Positions 15,341 to 21,595 of a stretch of 21,595 nt of DNA are shown one piece after another. Origin of the DNA: JBGPFS01 sp041483455 (lineage in GTDB: Bacteria; Chloroflexota; Limnocylindria; Limnocylindrales; CSP1-4). The stretch is taken from contig JBGPFS010000018.1 in assembly GCA_041483455.1 (NCBI GenBank), positions 1 to 21,595 of the forward strand. The letters are read 5' to 3'. Below the pieces are notes generated by a model that was not told the origin of the DNA, ran no database searches, and saw nothing but the letters and a program-made list of their open reading frames with translations. Position 1 is the stretch's first letter. Each line of letters starts with the position of its first letter. A program made the translations under genes and the position numbers.

Positions 15341-16728
15341 ACCGCAGGCCCGGCCCGCTCGTCACGGCGGTCGGCCGCGCGCTCGATGTGCTGCCCACGA
15401 TCCTCGCGCTGATCGCCGAGGGCTCGTGGATCGCCGTCGTGTACGCGCTCCTCCGAGGGGCCAGCCACGAATGGATCGAGCTCGGCCCCGTCGTCCTTGC
15501 CGGGTTCGCCGGGGCCGGCCTGCTGATCGGGCGTGTGCTCGCACCCCGGCTGGGCGGTCGGTGGCCGGCCTGGGCCGTCGTCATCACCGTCCTCGCAGCC
15601 GCGGCCGGCTGGCTGAACGCGGCCACGACGTGGTCGGCCCTTCTGTCTCCGACGCCGACAGCGGCCCTCGGCGTCAACCCGGGCGGCTGGATCACCGGCC
15701 TCGCCTTCCTCCGCGGGCTGGGCTACGCCCGTCCGTCTTCGCCGGACGGCGCCGTCCGCTCGCCGATGCCGGTCGGCCTCCCGGCGGTCGTCGTCTCGTT
15801 CTTGATCGGCGGGCTGATCGCGGAGCCCGGCCGGACGGTGTTCCGGGACGCCGCCCTCGTCTCCACCATCGTCTTCGTCGCGACCGCGACGCTGGCTCTC
15901 GCGCTCACCCGGGCGAGCACGCTCGGGCGGGCCTCCGGCTTCGACTGGCGGGGCAACCGGACCTGGTTCGGCCTCCTCCTCGTCTTCGTGACCGGGATCC
16001 TCGTCGTGGCCGTCCCGGCTTCGTACGCCGTCGGACCGGCCGTCATGGTGGTGATCGCCGCCCTGCCGGTCCCGCTCTTCTTCCTCGGGCTCACCGTCGG
16101 ACTCGACCGCCGTCTCCTCAGGGTCCTCCTGGTCCTGCTGGCCGTCGTCGCCGTCCTCGTCGTCATCGTCCGACTCATCGGCCCGCATCCCGGGGGGCCG
16201 GATGCGGGGGGCGCGACCGGTGGGGCGGCGGGGCCGACGGCGACGCCGGACTGGCTCACCCTCGTCGGTGGGGTGTTCGTGCTGGTCCTGGCGGCGATCG
16301 CCGTCGGCGCGCTGGCCGCGATCTGGATGCGCCAGGCCCCCGCGCCGGACGATGGCGCCGTGGCCGAGGAGCGCACGATCGACCACGGGGTCGGGTCGAC
16401 CTCACGGACGCCTCGCCGGTTCCATCTCCGTCTGCGCCGACAGCGCGAGCCGACCGACGCCTCCTCCGCCTACCTGGCCACGCTCCGCGAGCTGGCCGCC
16501 GATCCGCCGCTCGAGCGGCGCGCCGACGAGACGCCGGCCGAGCACGCTCGACGGCTCCGGTCGAGTGGAGCCGGGGCTCGATTCGGGGCGGCCGTCGATC
16601 TCCTCGCGGCGGATTACGAGCTCGTCCGGTTCGGGGCGTCGGCGCTCACGCCTGGGGAGCACCGCCGGGCGCTCGGTCGGTGGCGGCGCATCCGGGCGCT
16701 CGTCCACCGTCGGCCCACCGCTGGATGA
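15337..16728 (+). CDS. Polytopic membrane protein with C-terminal DUF4129
   Basis: This 463-residue protein has around eight to nine predicted membrane segments between residues 15 and 330, then a cytoplasmic part. The last 70 residues match DUF4129: a helical region with DETPAEHARRLR, then LAADYELVRFGASALTPGEH, the usual terminal pattern. In MoxR-DUF58 clusters this position is normally filled by a TgpA-type protein with a transglutaminase domain between the helices and DUF4129. I see no Cys-His-Asp transglutaminase core here; the whole protein reads without a candidate nucleophilic cysteine. It may be a transglutaminase-less relative that acts only as a membrane scaffold. The start is a GTG overlapping the DUF58 stop by four bases. 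Confidence 0.8.
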   Translation: MNRRPGPLVTAVGRALDVLPTILALIAEGSWIAVVYALLRGASHEWIELGPVVLAGFAGAGLLIGRVLAPRLGGRWPAWAVVITVLAAAAGWLNAATTWSALLSPTPTAALGVNPGGWITGLAFLRGLGYARPSSPDGAVRSPMPVGLPAVVVSFLIGGLIAEPGRTVFRDAALVSTIVFVATATLALALTRASTLGRASGFDWRGNRTWFGLLLVFVTGILVVAVPASYAVGPAVMVVIAALPVPLFFLGLTVGLDRRLLRVLLVLLAVVAVLVVIVRLIGPHPGGPDAGGATGGAAGPTATPDWLTLVGGVFVLVLAAIAVGALAAIWMRQAPAPDDGAVAEERTIDHGVGSTSRTPRRFHLRLRRQREPTDASSAYLATLRELAADPPLERRADETPAEHARRLRSSGAGARFGAAVDLLAADYELVRFGASALTPGEHRRALGRWRRIRALVHRRPTAG

Positions 16729-16751
16729 CGGCCTGTCATGACGGCCCGTCA
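16726..16751. repeat. Tandem pair of 13-base palindromes
   Basis: TGACGGCCTGTCA (16726-16738) is followed immediately by TGACGGCCCGTCA (16739-16751). The two differ at one base. Each is an inverted repeat: the second is TGACGG-C-CCGTCA and is perfect, the first has TGAC/GTCA arms. The pair begins on the stop codon of the DUF4129 gene and ends 16 bases before the small membrane protein gene, so it could be an operator or an RNA structure. Confidence 0.55.
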
Positions 16752-16767
16752 CTGAGACACGACACTC

Positions 16768-16974
16768 GTGACCACCCTCATGAAGACGCCCCGGGAACGG
16801 CCACAGATCGTCGTCATCCGACAGGGCGACGACCACGGATGCATCATCACGATCCTTCTCCTGATCGTGGCGTGGCCTCTTGCGATCGTCTACTGGATCC
16901 TGCGCCTGATGGCCTGGGTCGTCGGCGTGACGGTCGACTGGCTGACCGGCGGACCGTGGCGGCGGCGACGGTGA
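16768..16974 (+). CDS. Small membrane protein of unknown function, 68 residues
   Basis: I do not recognise this protein. It has a basic N-terminal stretch, then a mostly hydrophobic segment from about 26 to 60 (CIITILLLIVAWPLAIVYWI and WVVGVTV) that could form one long or two short membrane helices, and a basic end PWRRRR. A GTG at 16768 gives 68 residues; an ATG at 16780 gives 64. Neither start has a good Shine-Dalgarno. It follows the DUF4129 gene by 39 bases on the same strand and may be its last operon member. The clean hydrophobic/basic pattern supports it being a real gene. Confidence 0.55.
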   Translation: MTTLMKTPRERPQIVVIRQGDDHGCIITILLLIVAWPLAIVYWILRLMAWVVGVTVDWLTGGPWRRRR

Positions 16975-17003
16975 GCGCGATACGCGTCGTTCGCGGCTGA
17001 GGG

Positions 17004-17020
17004 ATCGTCGCCCCGACGAT
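17004..17020 (+). terminator. Possible terminator hairpin after the MoxR-DUF58-DUF4129 unit
   Basis: ATCGTCG-CCC-CGACGAT makes a perfect 7-bp stem with a three-base loop, 30 bases after the small membrane protein stop. No T-tract follows, so intrinsic termination is not assured. Confidence 0.3.
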
Positions 17021-17086
17021 GGCCTCAAGGTCCGATGGGGCGCGCTGCCAGGATCGGGGCCCAGATCCGCCCGTGGAACCGTCCGG

Positions 17087-17563
17087 ATGCGCTCAGTGAC
17101 CAGGCTTGCCTCCCTCCGCCGCATCGCCACCTTGCCCGAGACTCGGGGCCTGATCGTCGCGGCCGCCCGATCGGAGACCCTGCGCGACATCGCTCAGCGT
17201 GCCGTCCACGATCGGGCCGCCCTGGTGCGGGACCTGAGGGATCATGCCAGTGCTCGAGACCTCGTGCGCAGCGCCGTCCGACATCCGGCCGGCCGGGAAC
17301 TCGCGGGCGCCTGTCTCCTGATGCTGCCCGGTCGGTATCTCCCGCTCGGCTGGGCGGCGACCTGGGCGGCCCACAAGGTCCTTCGTCGGTACATCGATCC
17401 GCCGGCCGAAGTGCTTCACCCCCCGACCTTCGAGGCCGGCCGACCGCAGAAGAACGTGACGCCCGGGGCAACGCAGGGCGACGTTCCGACGGTGGCCGGG
17501 CCCGAAGTGGACGATGCCGTGCCTCGGCGGCGCCCGAGCAGAGGACCCGGGCTCTCACGCTGA
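17087..17563 (+). CDS. Hypothetical protein, 158 residues
   Basis: I do not recognise this protein. Residues 1-65 are strongly helical and charged, with spaced repeats of an Arg/Asp/Leu helix (SETLRDIAQRAVHDR, then ARDLVRSAVRHPAGREL). A moderately hydrophobic stretch PGRYLPLGWAATWAAHKVL lies at about 80-98, and the last 55 residues are polar, Pro-rich and probably disordered. The ATG at 17087 is used; no strong Shine-Dalgarno precedes it. It stands alone between the DUF4129 unit and the ABC exporter, on the same strand as both. Third-position GC and the ordered N-terminal half argue for a real gene rather than chance. Confidence 0.5.
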   Translation: MRSVTRLASLRRIATLPETRGLIVAAARSETLRDIAQRAVHDRAALVRDLRDHASARDLVRSAVRHPAGRELAGACLLMLPGRYLPLGWAATWAAHKVLRRYIDPPAEVLHPPTFEAGRPQKNVTPGATQGDVPTVAGPEVDDAVPRRRPSRGPGLSR

Positions 17564-17722
17564 GGGTGCAGGTCCTTCGCGGGCGCCCGCGCCGTTGCCG
17601 TCCGGGAATGCGTCTGGAACGCCGGGCCCGGGTCCAGTGGCTCCACGCCCTCTATGCTTTCTCGAGCAGGCAGATCCGGCGCTCGTCCACGAGTGGGAGC
17701 GCCTTCGCACGGAGTGCCGCCG

Positions 17723-18637
17723 ATGACCGCGATCATCCGAACCGAGAAGCTCACCAAGTGGTACGGGAAGCACCGCGGGGTGCTCGACGTCGACCTGCAG
17801 ATCGAGAGCGGGGAAGTCTTCGGGTTCCTCGGGCCGAACGGGGCCGGGAAGACGACCACGATCCGCCTGCTCCTCGACCACATCCGTCCCTCGAGCGGAC
17901 GGGCCACGGTGTTCGGGATCGAGACGACGGCCGACCCGGTCGCGATCCACCGCCGCATCGGCTACCTGCCGGGCGAGTTCACCCTCTACGACCGCCTGAC
18001 CGGCGGCCAGACGCTGGAGTACTTCGCCCACCTCCGAGGCGGCGTCGATCCGACCTACCGGGCGCAGCTCATCGAGCGCTTCGACCTCGACCCGTCGCGA
18101 CGGTTCAAGGAGTACTCGAAGGGCAACAAGCAGAAGGTGGGTCTCGTCATCGCGCTCCAGCACCGGCCCGAGCTCCTGATCCTCGACGAGCCGACGGCCG
18201 GCCTCGACCCGCTCGTCCAGCAGAGCTTCTTCGAGACCCTCCGCGAGTTGATCGTCGACGGCCGCACGGCCTTTCTCTCGAGCCACATCCTGAGCGAGGT
18301 CGAGAAGAGCTGCGACCGGGTCGCGATCATCCGCGAGGGTCGCCTGGTGAAGGTCGACACGGTCGACGCCTTGCGCGACCTCGCCCACCACCAGGTCGAG
18401 CTGCGCTTCGTCGGGGCCGTCCCCGAGGCCGATTTCGAGGCGCTCCCCGGGGTCAGCGAGGTGGTCGTCGACGACCACGTCCTGCGGATGCGCGTCGCCG
18501 GGCCGATCACCCCGGTCGTCCAGGCGGCCGCCCGCTACGAGCTGCTCGACTTCGTCTCCCGGGAGCCGTCCCTCGAGGAGACGTTCCTGGCCCAGTACGG
18601 CCGCGAGGCCGTCGAGGTAAGCAACCATGGCCGTTAG
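17723..18637 (+). CDS. ABC transporter ATP-binding protein (ABC-2 type exporter)
   Basis: This 304-residue ATPase powers the membrane protein encoded immediately downstream. It has Walker A GPNGAGKT (37-44), the Q-loop region YLPGEFTLYD (81-90), signature YSKGNKQK (131-138, the SKGN variant common in ABC-2 exporters), Walker B LLILDEP (151-157), D-loop AGLDP and switch His188 in SSHIL. A C-terminal extension of about 80 residues ends SLEETFLAQYG, usual for this group. The ATG at 17723 follows GGAG (17711-17714); the frame is open further upstream, but the family begins here. The stop overlaps the permease start by 11 bases. Drug or polyketide export is suggested by the partner; the substrate is unknown. 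Confidence 0.92.
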   Translation: MTAIIRTEKLTKWYGKHRGVLDVDLQIESGEVFGFLGPNGAGKTTTIRLLLDHIRPSSGRATVFGIETTADPVAIHRRIGYLPGEFTLYDRLTGGQTLEYFAHLRGGVDPTYRAQLIERFDLDPSRRFKEYSKGNKQKVGLVIALQHRPELLILDEPTAGLDPLVQQSFFETLRELIVDGRTAFLSSHILSEVEKSCDRVAIIREGRLVKVDTVDALRDLAHHQVELRFVGAVPEADFEALPGVSEVVVDDHVLRMRVAGPITPVVQAAARYELLDFVSREPSLEETFLAQYGREAVEVSNHGR

Positions 18638-20324
18638 CGCCGGCACGCCGCGCCAGCCCGCGGCGGCCACGTTCCCCCCGATCCCGCTCCACCGCCGCCT
18701 CTACGGCTTCGGGAGCATCTACGGCAAGACGATCCGCGACTCGCGGCTCGCCTTCATCATCGCCGCGGGTTTCCTCGGCGGGCTCGCGCTCGTCATGGGC
18801 GCCGCCGTCTCGAGCATCTTCCCGACGGCCCAGGCCCGCATCGAGATCGACAAGGTCCTGGGGAGCATGCCCGCCTCGATGGTCAACCTCTTCGGCAACG
18901 CCACCCTGATGGGCCCGAAGCTCGGCACGGTCGGCGGCTACATGACCTGGAAGTACGGCGCGGTCTTCGCGCTGGGCACCGGCCTGTGGTCGATCCTCGC
19001 GCTGTCGGGGACCCTCGCCGGCGAGGCGGCCCGCGGGAGCCTCGACTTCGTCGCCGCGGGGCCCTTCGGCAAGCGCCGGATCGCCCTCGAGAAGCTCACC
19101 GCCCACCTGACGATGCTCTGGCTCGCCATGGCGATCCTCGCGGTCCTCACGACGGTCAGCTCGAACGTCTACGGCGACGCATCGCTCGGCGACCAGATCC
19201 CGCTCGGCTCCTCGATCGGCTTCGCCCTCTGGGTCGGCTTCATCGCCCTCTTTTTCGGCGGCGTCGCACTTGCCCTCGCGCCGCTCCTCGGCCGCGCCGG
19301 ATCCGCGGGGGTCGCCGGCCTGGTGATGGTCGCCCTGTGGGTCGTGAGCGGCCTGAACGTCGGCGGTCCGCTCGTCGTCCTGAGTCCATTCCATTGGACC
19401 GTCGACCACATCCCGCTCGTCGGCTATTACGACTGGCCGGGTCTCGCGCTCGTCGGTCTCGTCGCGGTCGTCTTCCTCGCGCTCGGCGTGGAGCTGTTCT
19501 CGCGGCGCGACCTCGGCGTCACCGCGGGCCTGTCCCTGCCGGGCCTGCCGGCCCGGGTCCTGGGCGTCCACGGGCCGACGGCCCGGGCGTTCGGCGACCA
19601 GCTCCCGCGGGCGACGTCGTGGGGGATCGGCCTCTTCCTCTTCGGTGCGCTTCTCGCCTCCATCGTCAAGGCGATGGCAGACACGATCGGGGCCAGCCCT
19701 GACCTCCTGAAGACCTTCACCACGATCTTCCCCGACTTCGACCTCACGTCCGCCGGGGGCTTCCTCCAGCTGTACGTCGCGCTCTTCTACATCGCGGCCG
19801 GCTTCGCCGGGGCGACGTTCGTCTCGAAGTGGGCCTCCGACGAGACCGACGGTCGTCTCGAAATGGTCCTCGCGACGCCGATGGCGCGCGTCCGCTGGGT
19901 CATCGCCGGGGGGATCGGCGCGCTCCTGGCGATCGTCGTGATGACCGTCCTGTTCGCGCTCGGGATCGGGCTCGGGGCGGCGGCCGGAGGCGTGTCCGCC
20001 GGCCAGGCGATGATCGGGTCCGCCGCGCTCGGCCTCTACGCCATCGCTGTCGTCGGAATCGGCGTGGCGATCGGCGGGCTGTGGCGGACGTCGCTCGCGG
20101 CCGAGATCGCCGCGCTCTTCGTCGTGGCGACCTACCTCATCGACCTGCTTGCGCCGCCGCTCAAGCTGCCCGACTGGTTCCACCAGCTTGCCCTGACGGC
20201 GCACCTGGGTCAGCCGATGGTGGGCCAGTGGGATGCGGCCGGGATCATCGCGTGCCTCGTCATGGCGGCGGGCGGCGTCGCGCTCGGGGCGTGGGGGATG
20301 ACGAGGCGCGACACGAACGCGTGA
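18627..20324 (+). CDS. Large ABC-2 permease (polyketide-antibiotic-exporter type)
   Basis: A 565-residue membrane protein with about twelve hydrophobic segments in two similar halves (about 40-310 and 335-560), each preceded by a soluble loop. Length and two-half layout match the COG3559-type exporters that carry both half-permeases in one chain; typical ABC-2 permeases are half this size. The second half has the characteristic KWASDETDGRLEMVLATPMA, echoing LAGEAARGSLDFVAAGPFGK in the first. The ATG at 18627 follows GAGG (about 18614) and overlaps the ATPase gene. With the ATPase it forms a complete exporter; the role may be resistance or export of a lipid or metabolite. Confidence 0.88.
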   Translation: MAVSAGTPRQPAAATFPPIPLHRRLYGFGSIYGKTIRDSRLAFIIAAGFLGGLALVMGAAVSSIFPTAQARIEIDKVLGSMPASMVNLFGNATLMGPKLGTVGGYMTWKYGAVFALGTGLWSILALSGTLAGEAARGSLDFVAAGPFGKRRIALEKLTAHLTMLWLAMAILAVLTTVSSNVYGDASLGDQIPLGSSIGFALWVGFIALFFGGVALALAPLLGRAGSAGVAGLVMVALWVVSGLNVGGPLVVLSPFHWTVDHIPLVGYYDWPGLALVGLVAVVFLALGVELFSRRDLGVTAGLSLPGLPARVLGVHGPTARAFGDQLPRATSWGIGLFLFGALLASIVKAMADTIGASPDLLKTFTTIFPDFDLTSAGGFLQLYVALFYIAAGFAGATFVSKWASDETDGRLEMVLATPMARVRWVIAGGIGALLAIVVMTVLFALGIGLGAAAGGVSAGQAMIGSAALGLYAIAVVGIGVAIGGLWRTSLAAEIAALFVVATYLIDLLAPPLKLPDWFHQLALTAHLGQPMVGQWDAAGIIACLVMAAGGVALGAWGMTRRDTNA

Positions 20325-20333
20325 TCGCGGTCC

Positions 20334-20348
20334 CGAGCGCCACGCTCG
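20334..20348 (+). terminator. Possible hairpin after the ABC exporter genes
   Basis: CGAGCG-CCA-CGCTCG is a perfect 6-bp stem with a three-base loop ten bases after the permease stop. It lacks a T-tract, so this is a weak call. Confidence 0.25.
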
Positions 20349-20385
20349 CACAGCGGTCCGGGGGCGCGGTGACCCTGACCGCCGC

Positions 20386-20415
20386 TAGACTCACGGCGAC
20401 AGGGCGCAACCCTGT
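20386..20415 (+). promoter_or_regulatory. Candidate -10 box and 5' mRNA hairpin for the LLM oxidoreductase gene
   Basis: TAGACT (20386-20391) is a possible -10 element with no clear -35. Seven bases later ACAGGG-CGCAA-CCCTGT (20399-20415, counting the loop) forms a 6-bp hairpin followed by TCTTG. If transcription starts about seven bases after TAGACT, the hairpin would be at the very 5' end of the mRNA, 24 bases before the ATG and ahead of the GGAGGAGG ribosome site (20428-20435). Confidence 0.3.
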
Positions 20416-20439
20416 TCTTGACGCACCGGAGGAGGCCGC

Positions 20440-21402
20440 ATGAGCGCACCGCGGTTCCCGATCCGAGTCGGCGCCCTGATCTGGCCCCAGGTCGGGTCGT
20501 GGGACCAGATCCGCGAGGCTGCCATTGCGGCCGACCGCGCCGGGCTCGACTCGATCTGGACCTGGGATCACCTGTACGCGATCGTCGGCGAGCCGCTCCA
20601 GCCGATCTTCGAGGGCTGGACGACGCTGGCTGCCTGGGCCGAGATCACCGATCGGGCGGCACTCGGCCTGATGGTCGGCGCCAACACCCTCCGCAACCCG
20701 GGTGTCGTCGCCAAGGCGGCCGTCACCGTCGATCACGCGAGCCACGGGCGCTGCTGGCTTGGGCTCGGAGGCGCCTGGTTCGAGGACGAGCACCGGGCTT
20801 ACGGCATCGACTTCGGATCGGGCTTCGGCGAGCGATTGGACTGGCTCGACGAGTCGGCCGGGGCGCTGCGCACGATGCTCAACGGCGGATCCGTGACTTC
20901 CCCGGAGGGCGGCGAATACCGATTCCAGGGGGCGGTCGTGCGACCGCTCCCGTACAACGGCCCGGGCCGGCTGCCGATCATGATCGGCGGCTCCGGCGAG
21001 AAGAAGACGCTTCGGACGGTCGCTCGCTCCGCCGATGGCTGGAACGCCTATGGATCCGTCGACACGCTGCGCCGCAAGGCCGAGATCCTGGCGGCGCATT
21101 GCGCGGACGCCGGGCGGGACATCGCCGAGATCGAGTTCTCGTTCGGCCCGTACTGCGTGATCCGCGATGACCCCGCCGAGGCGAGCCGGGTGCTCGCGGA
21201 GGCGCTGGCCGCCAACGGCGAGATCCGCGACCCGGACCCCGAGTCCGACCTGGTCGGATCGCCCGAGCGGATCGCCGAGCTGTGGCGTCCGTTGCTGGAG
21301 ATCGGCTTCACCCACCTGATCATCGACCTGCCGGCTCCCTATGACCGCGAGACGATCGATCGTCTCCACGAGGTGCGCGAGCTGCTCTCGGCCGCTCGAT
21401 GA
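20440..21402 (+). CDS. LLM class F420-dependent oxidoreductase
   Basis: A 320-residue luciferase-like TIM-barrel flavin/F420 oxidoreductase of the cytosol. The LLM pattern is visible as AAIAADRAGLDSIWTWDHL (near 28-46), NTLRNPGVVAKAAVTVD (with the typical RNP), GLGGAWFEDEHRAYGI and the cofactor-phosphate loop PIMIGGSGEKKTLRTVAR. The GGAWFEDEHRAYG and IGGSGEKKTLR stretches resemble the Rv1855c-like group annotated as F420-dependent, rather than FMN-dependent alkanal monooxygenases. The ATG at 20440 follows a strong GGAGGAGG (20428-20435). The substrate is unknown. It stands alone between the ABC exporter and a DinB gene. Confidence 0.88.
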   Translation: MSAPRFPIRVGALIWPQVGSWDQIREAAIAADRAGLDSIWTWDHLYAIVGEPLQPIFEGWTTLAAWAEITDRAALGLMVGANTLRNPGVVAKAAVTVDHASHGRCWLGLGGAWFEDEHRAYGIDFGSGFGERLDWLDESAGALRTMLNGGSVTSPEGGEYRFQGAVVRPLPYNGPGRLPIMIGGSGEKKTLRTVARSADGWNAYGSVDTLRRKAEILAAHCADAGRDIAEIEFSFGPYCVIRDDPAEASRVLAEALAANGEIRDPDPESDLVGSPERIAELWRPLLEIGFTHLIIDLPAPYDRETIDRLHEVRELLSAAR

Positions 21403-21459
21403 GGGAGCCACGGCGACGAGAGCAGGGGATCGCGGAGTGATGGAGGCCCCGACCCGGTG

Positions 21460-21595
21460 ATGAGCGACCCGACCGCTGACCCGACCCTCGACCGGCTGCT
21501 CCGCCACATGGCATGGGCGAACGCCGCGCTCTTCGCTCGGCTCGCCGAGCTGACGGACGAGGCGCTCGCGCTCGCGGCGCCCCGGAACGAGTGGA
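21460..21595 (+). CDS. DinB-family protein, N-terminal part, cut by the right edge
   Basis: Forty-five codons are visible. The helix LDRLLRHMAWANAALFARLA with ELTDEALALAAPRNEW after it is the usual opening of a DinB/DUF664-type four-helix bundle; the first metal-ligand His is in RHMAWAN. Such proteins are often metal-dependent thiol transferases or detoxification enzymes. The ATG at 21460 directly follows an in-frame GTG at 21457; GGAGG at 21442-21446 fits either, slightly better the GTG. The gene continues past the window. Confidence 0.7.
   Translation, partial: MSDPTADPTLDRLLRHMAWANAALFARLAELTDEALALAAPRNEW

Noticed and set aside
17578..17591. Perfect 14-base palindrome CGCGGGCGCCCGCG before the ABC ATPase gene
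   Set aside because: It consists only of G and C in a GC-rich gap, is about 130 bases from the gene, and has no partner site; chance is likely.
17035..18909. 624-residue plus-strand frame over the hypothetical gene and ABC ATPase
   Set aside because: It is out of frame with the ATPase, whose motifs are complete in the other frame, and shows only Arg/Pro-rich sequence.
18507..20351. 614-residue minus-strand frame over the ABC permease
   Set aside because: The Glu/Arg/Asp-rich translation is the complement of hydrophobic membrane-helix codons; the permease on plus is clear.
1..21595. tRNA, rRNA, CRISPR, insertion sequences or phage genes
   Set aside because: I found no cloverleaf-like segments, no regularly spaced repeats, no transposase or integrase motifs and no paired terminal repeats; composition looks uniform.

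Overview
The window is high-GC (about 70% by eye), densely coded bacterial chromosome with many GTG starts and many 4-base stop/start overlaps. The gene content (MurT/GatD lipid II amidation, an F420-type LLM oxidoreductase, a very large ABC-2 permease, MoxR-DUF58-DUF4129, a DinB-family protein) fits a soil or freshwater monoderm. My best guess is a Chloroflexota lineage such as Limnocylindria/Ellin6529; a high-GC actinobacterium cannot be excluded. I see no mobile element, CRISPR array, rRNA or tRNA.

Layout. (1) 1-6032, minus strand: one tightly coupled myo-inositol operon, transcribed right to left as iolD, iolE, the two halves of a split transketolase, an iolG-type dehydrogenase, a fragment of iolB carrying only its C-terminal cupin, and the first codons of another gene cut by the window edge. 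(2) 6033-6293: the shared upstream region between the divergent iol operon and murT. (3) 6294-8662, plus: murT-gatD, which amidates D-glutamate in lipid II. (4) 8891-12903: envelope polysaccharide genes: a NodB-type deacetylase and a GT87-like membrane glycosyltransferase on plus, facing an epimerase and a GT2 glycosyltransferase on minus. (5) 13074-16974, plus: MoxR-type AAA ATPase, DUF58 protein, DUF4129 membrane protein and a 68-residue membrane protein. (6) 17087-17563: an unrecognised small protein. (7) 17723-20324: a two-gene ABC exporter. (8) 20440-21402: an F420-type LLM oxidoreductase; then the start of a DinB-family gene at the right edge.

The most interesting region is the inositol operon. 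IolG, IolE and IolD would convert myo-inositol to 5-deoxy-glucuronate. The usual next steps are IolB (isomerase), IolC (kinase) and IolJ (aldolase). Here a split transketolase sits inside the operon, and the only IolB present lacks its N-terminal half and the HxH metal ligands. The IolB product, 2-deoxy-5-keto-D-gluconate, has the same ketone/diol stereochemistry as D-fructose, so it is chemically a possible transketolase donor. A transketolase-based branch of inositol catabolism, analogous to the split-transketolase routes for apiose and sulfoquinovose, is therefore a testable idea. The genes to the left of the window, which I cannot see, would decide it.
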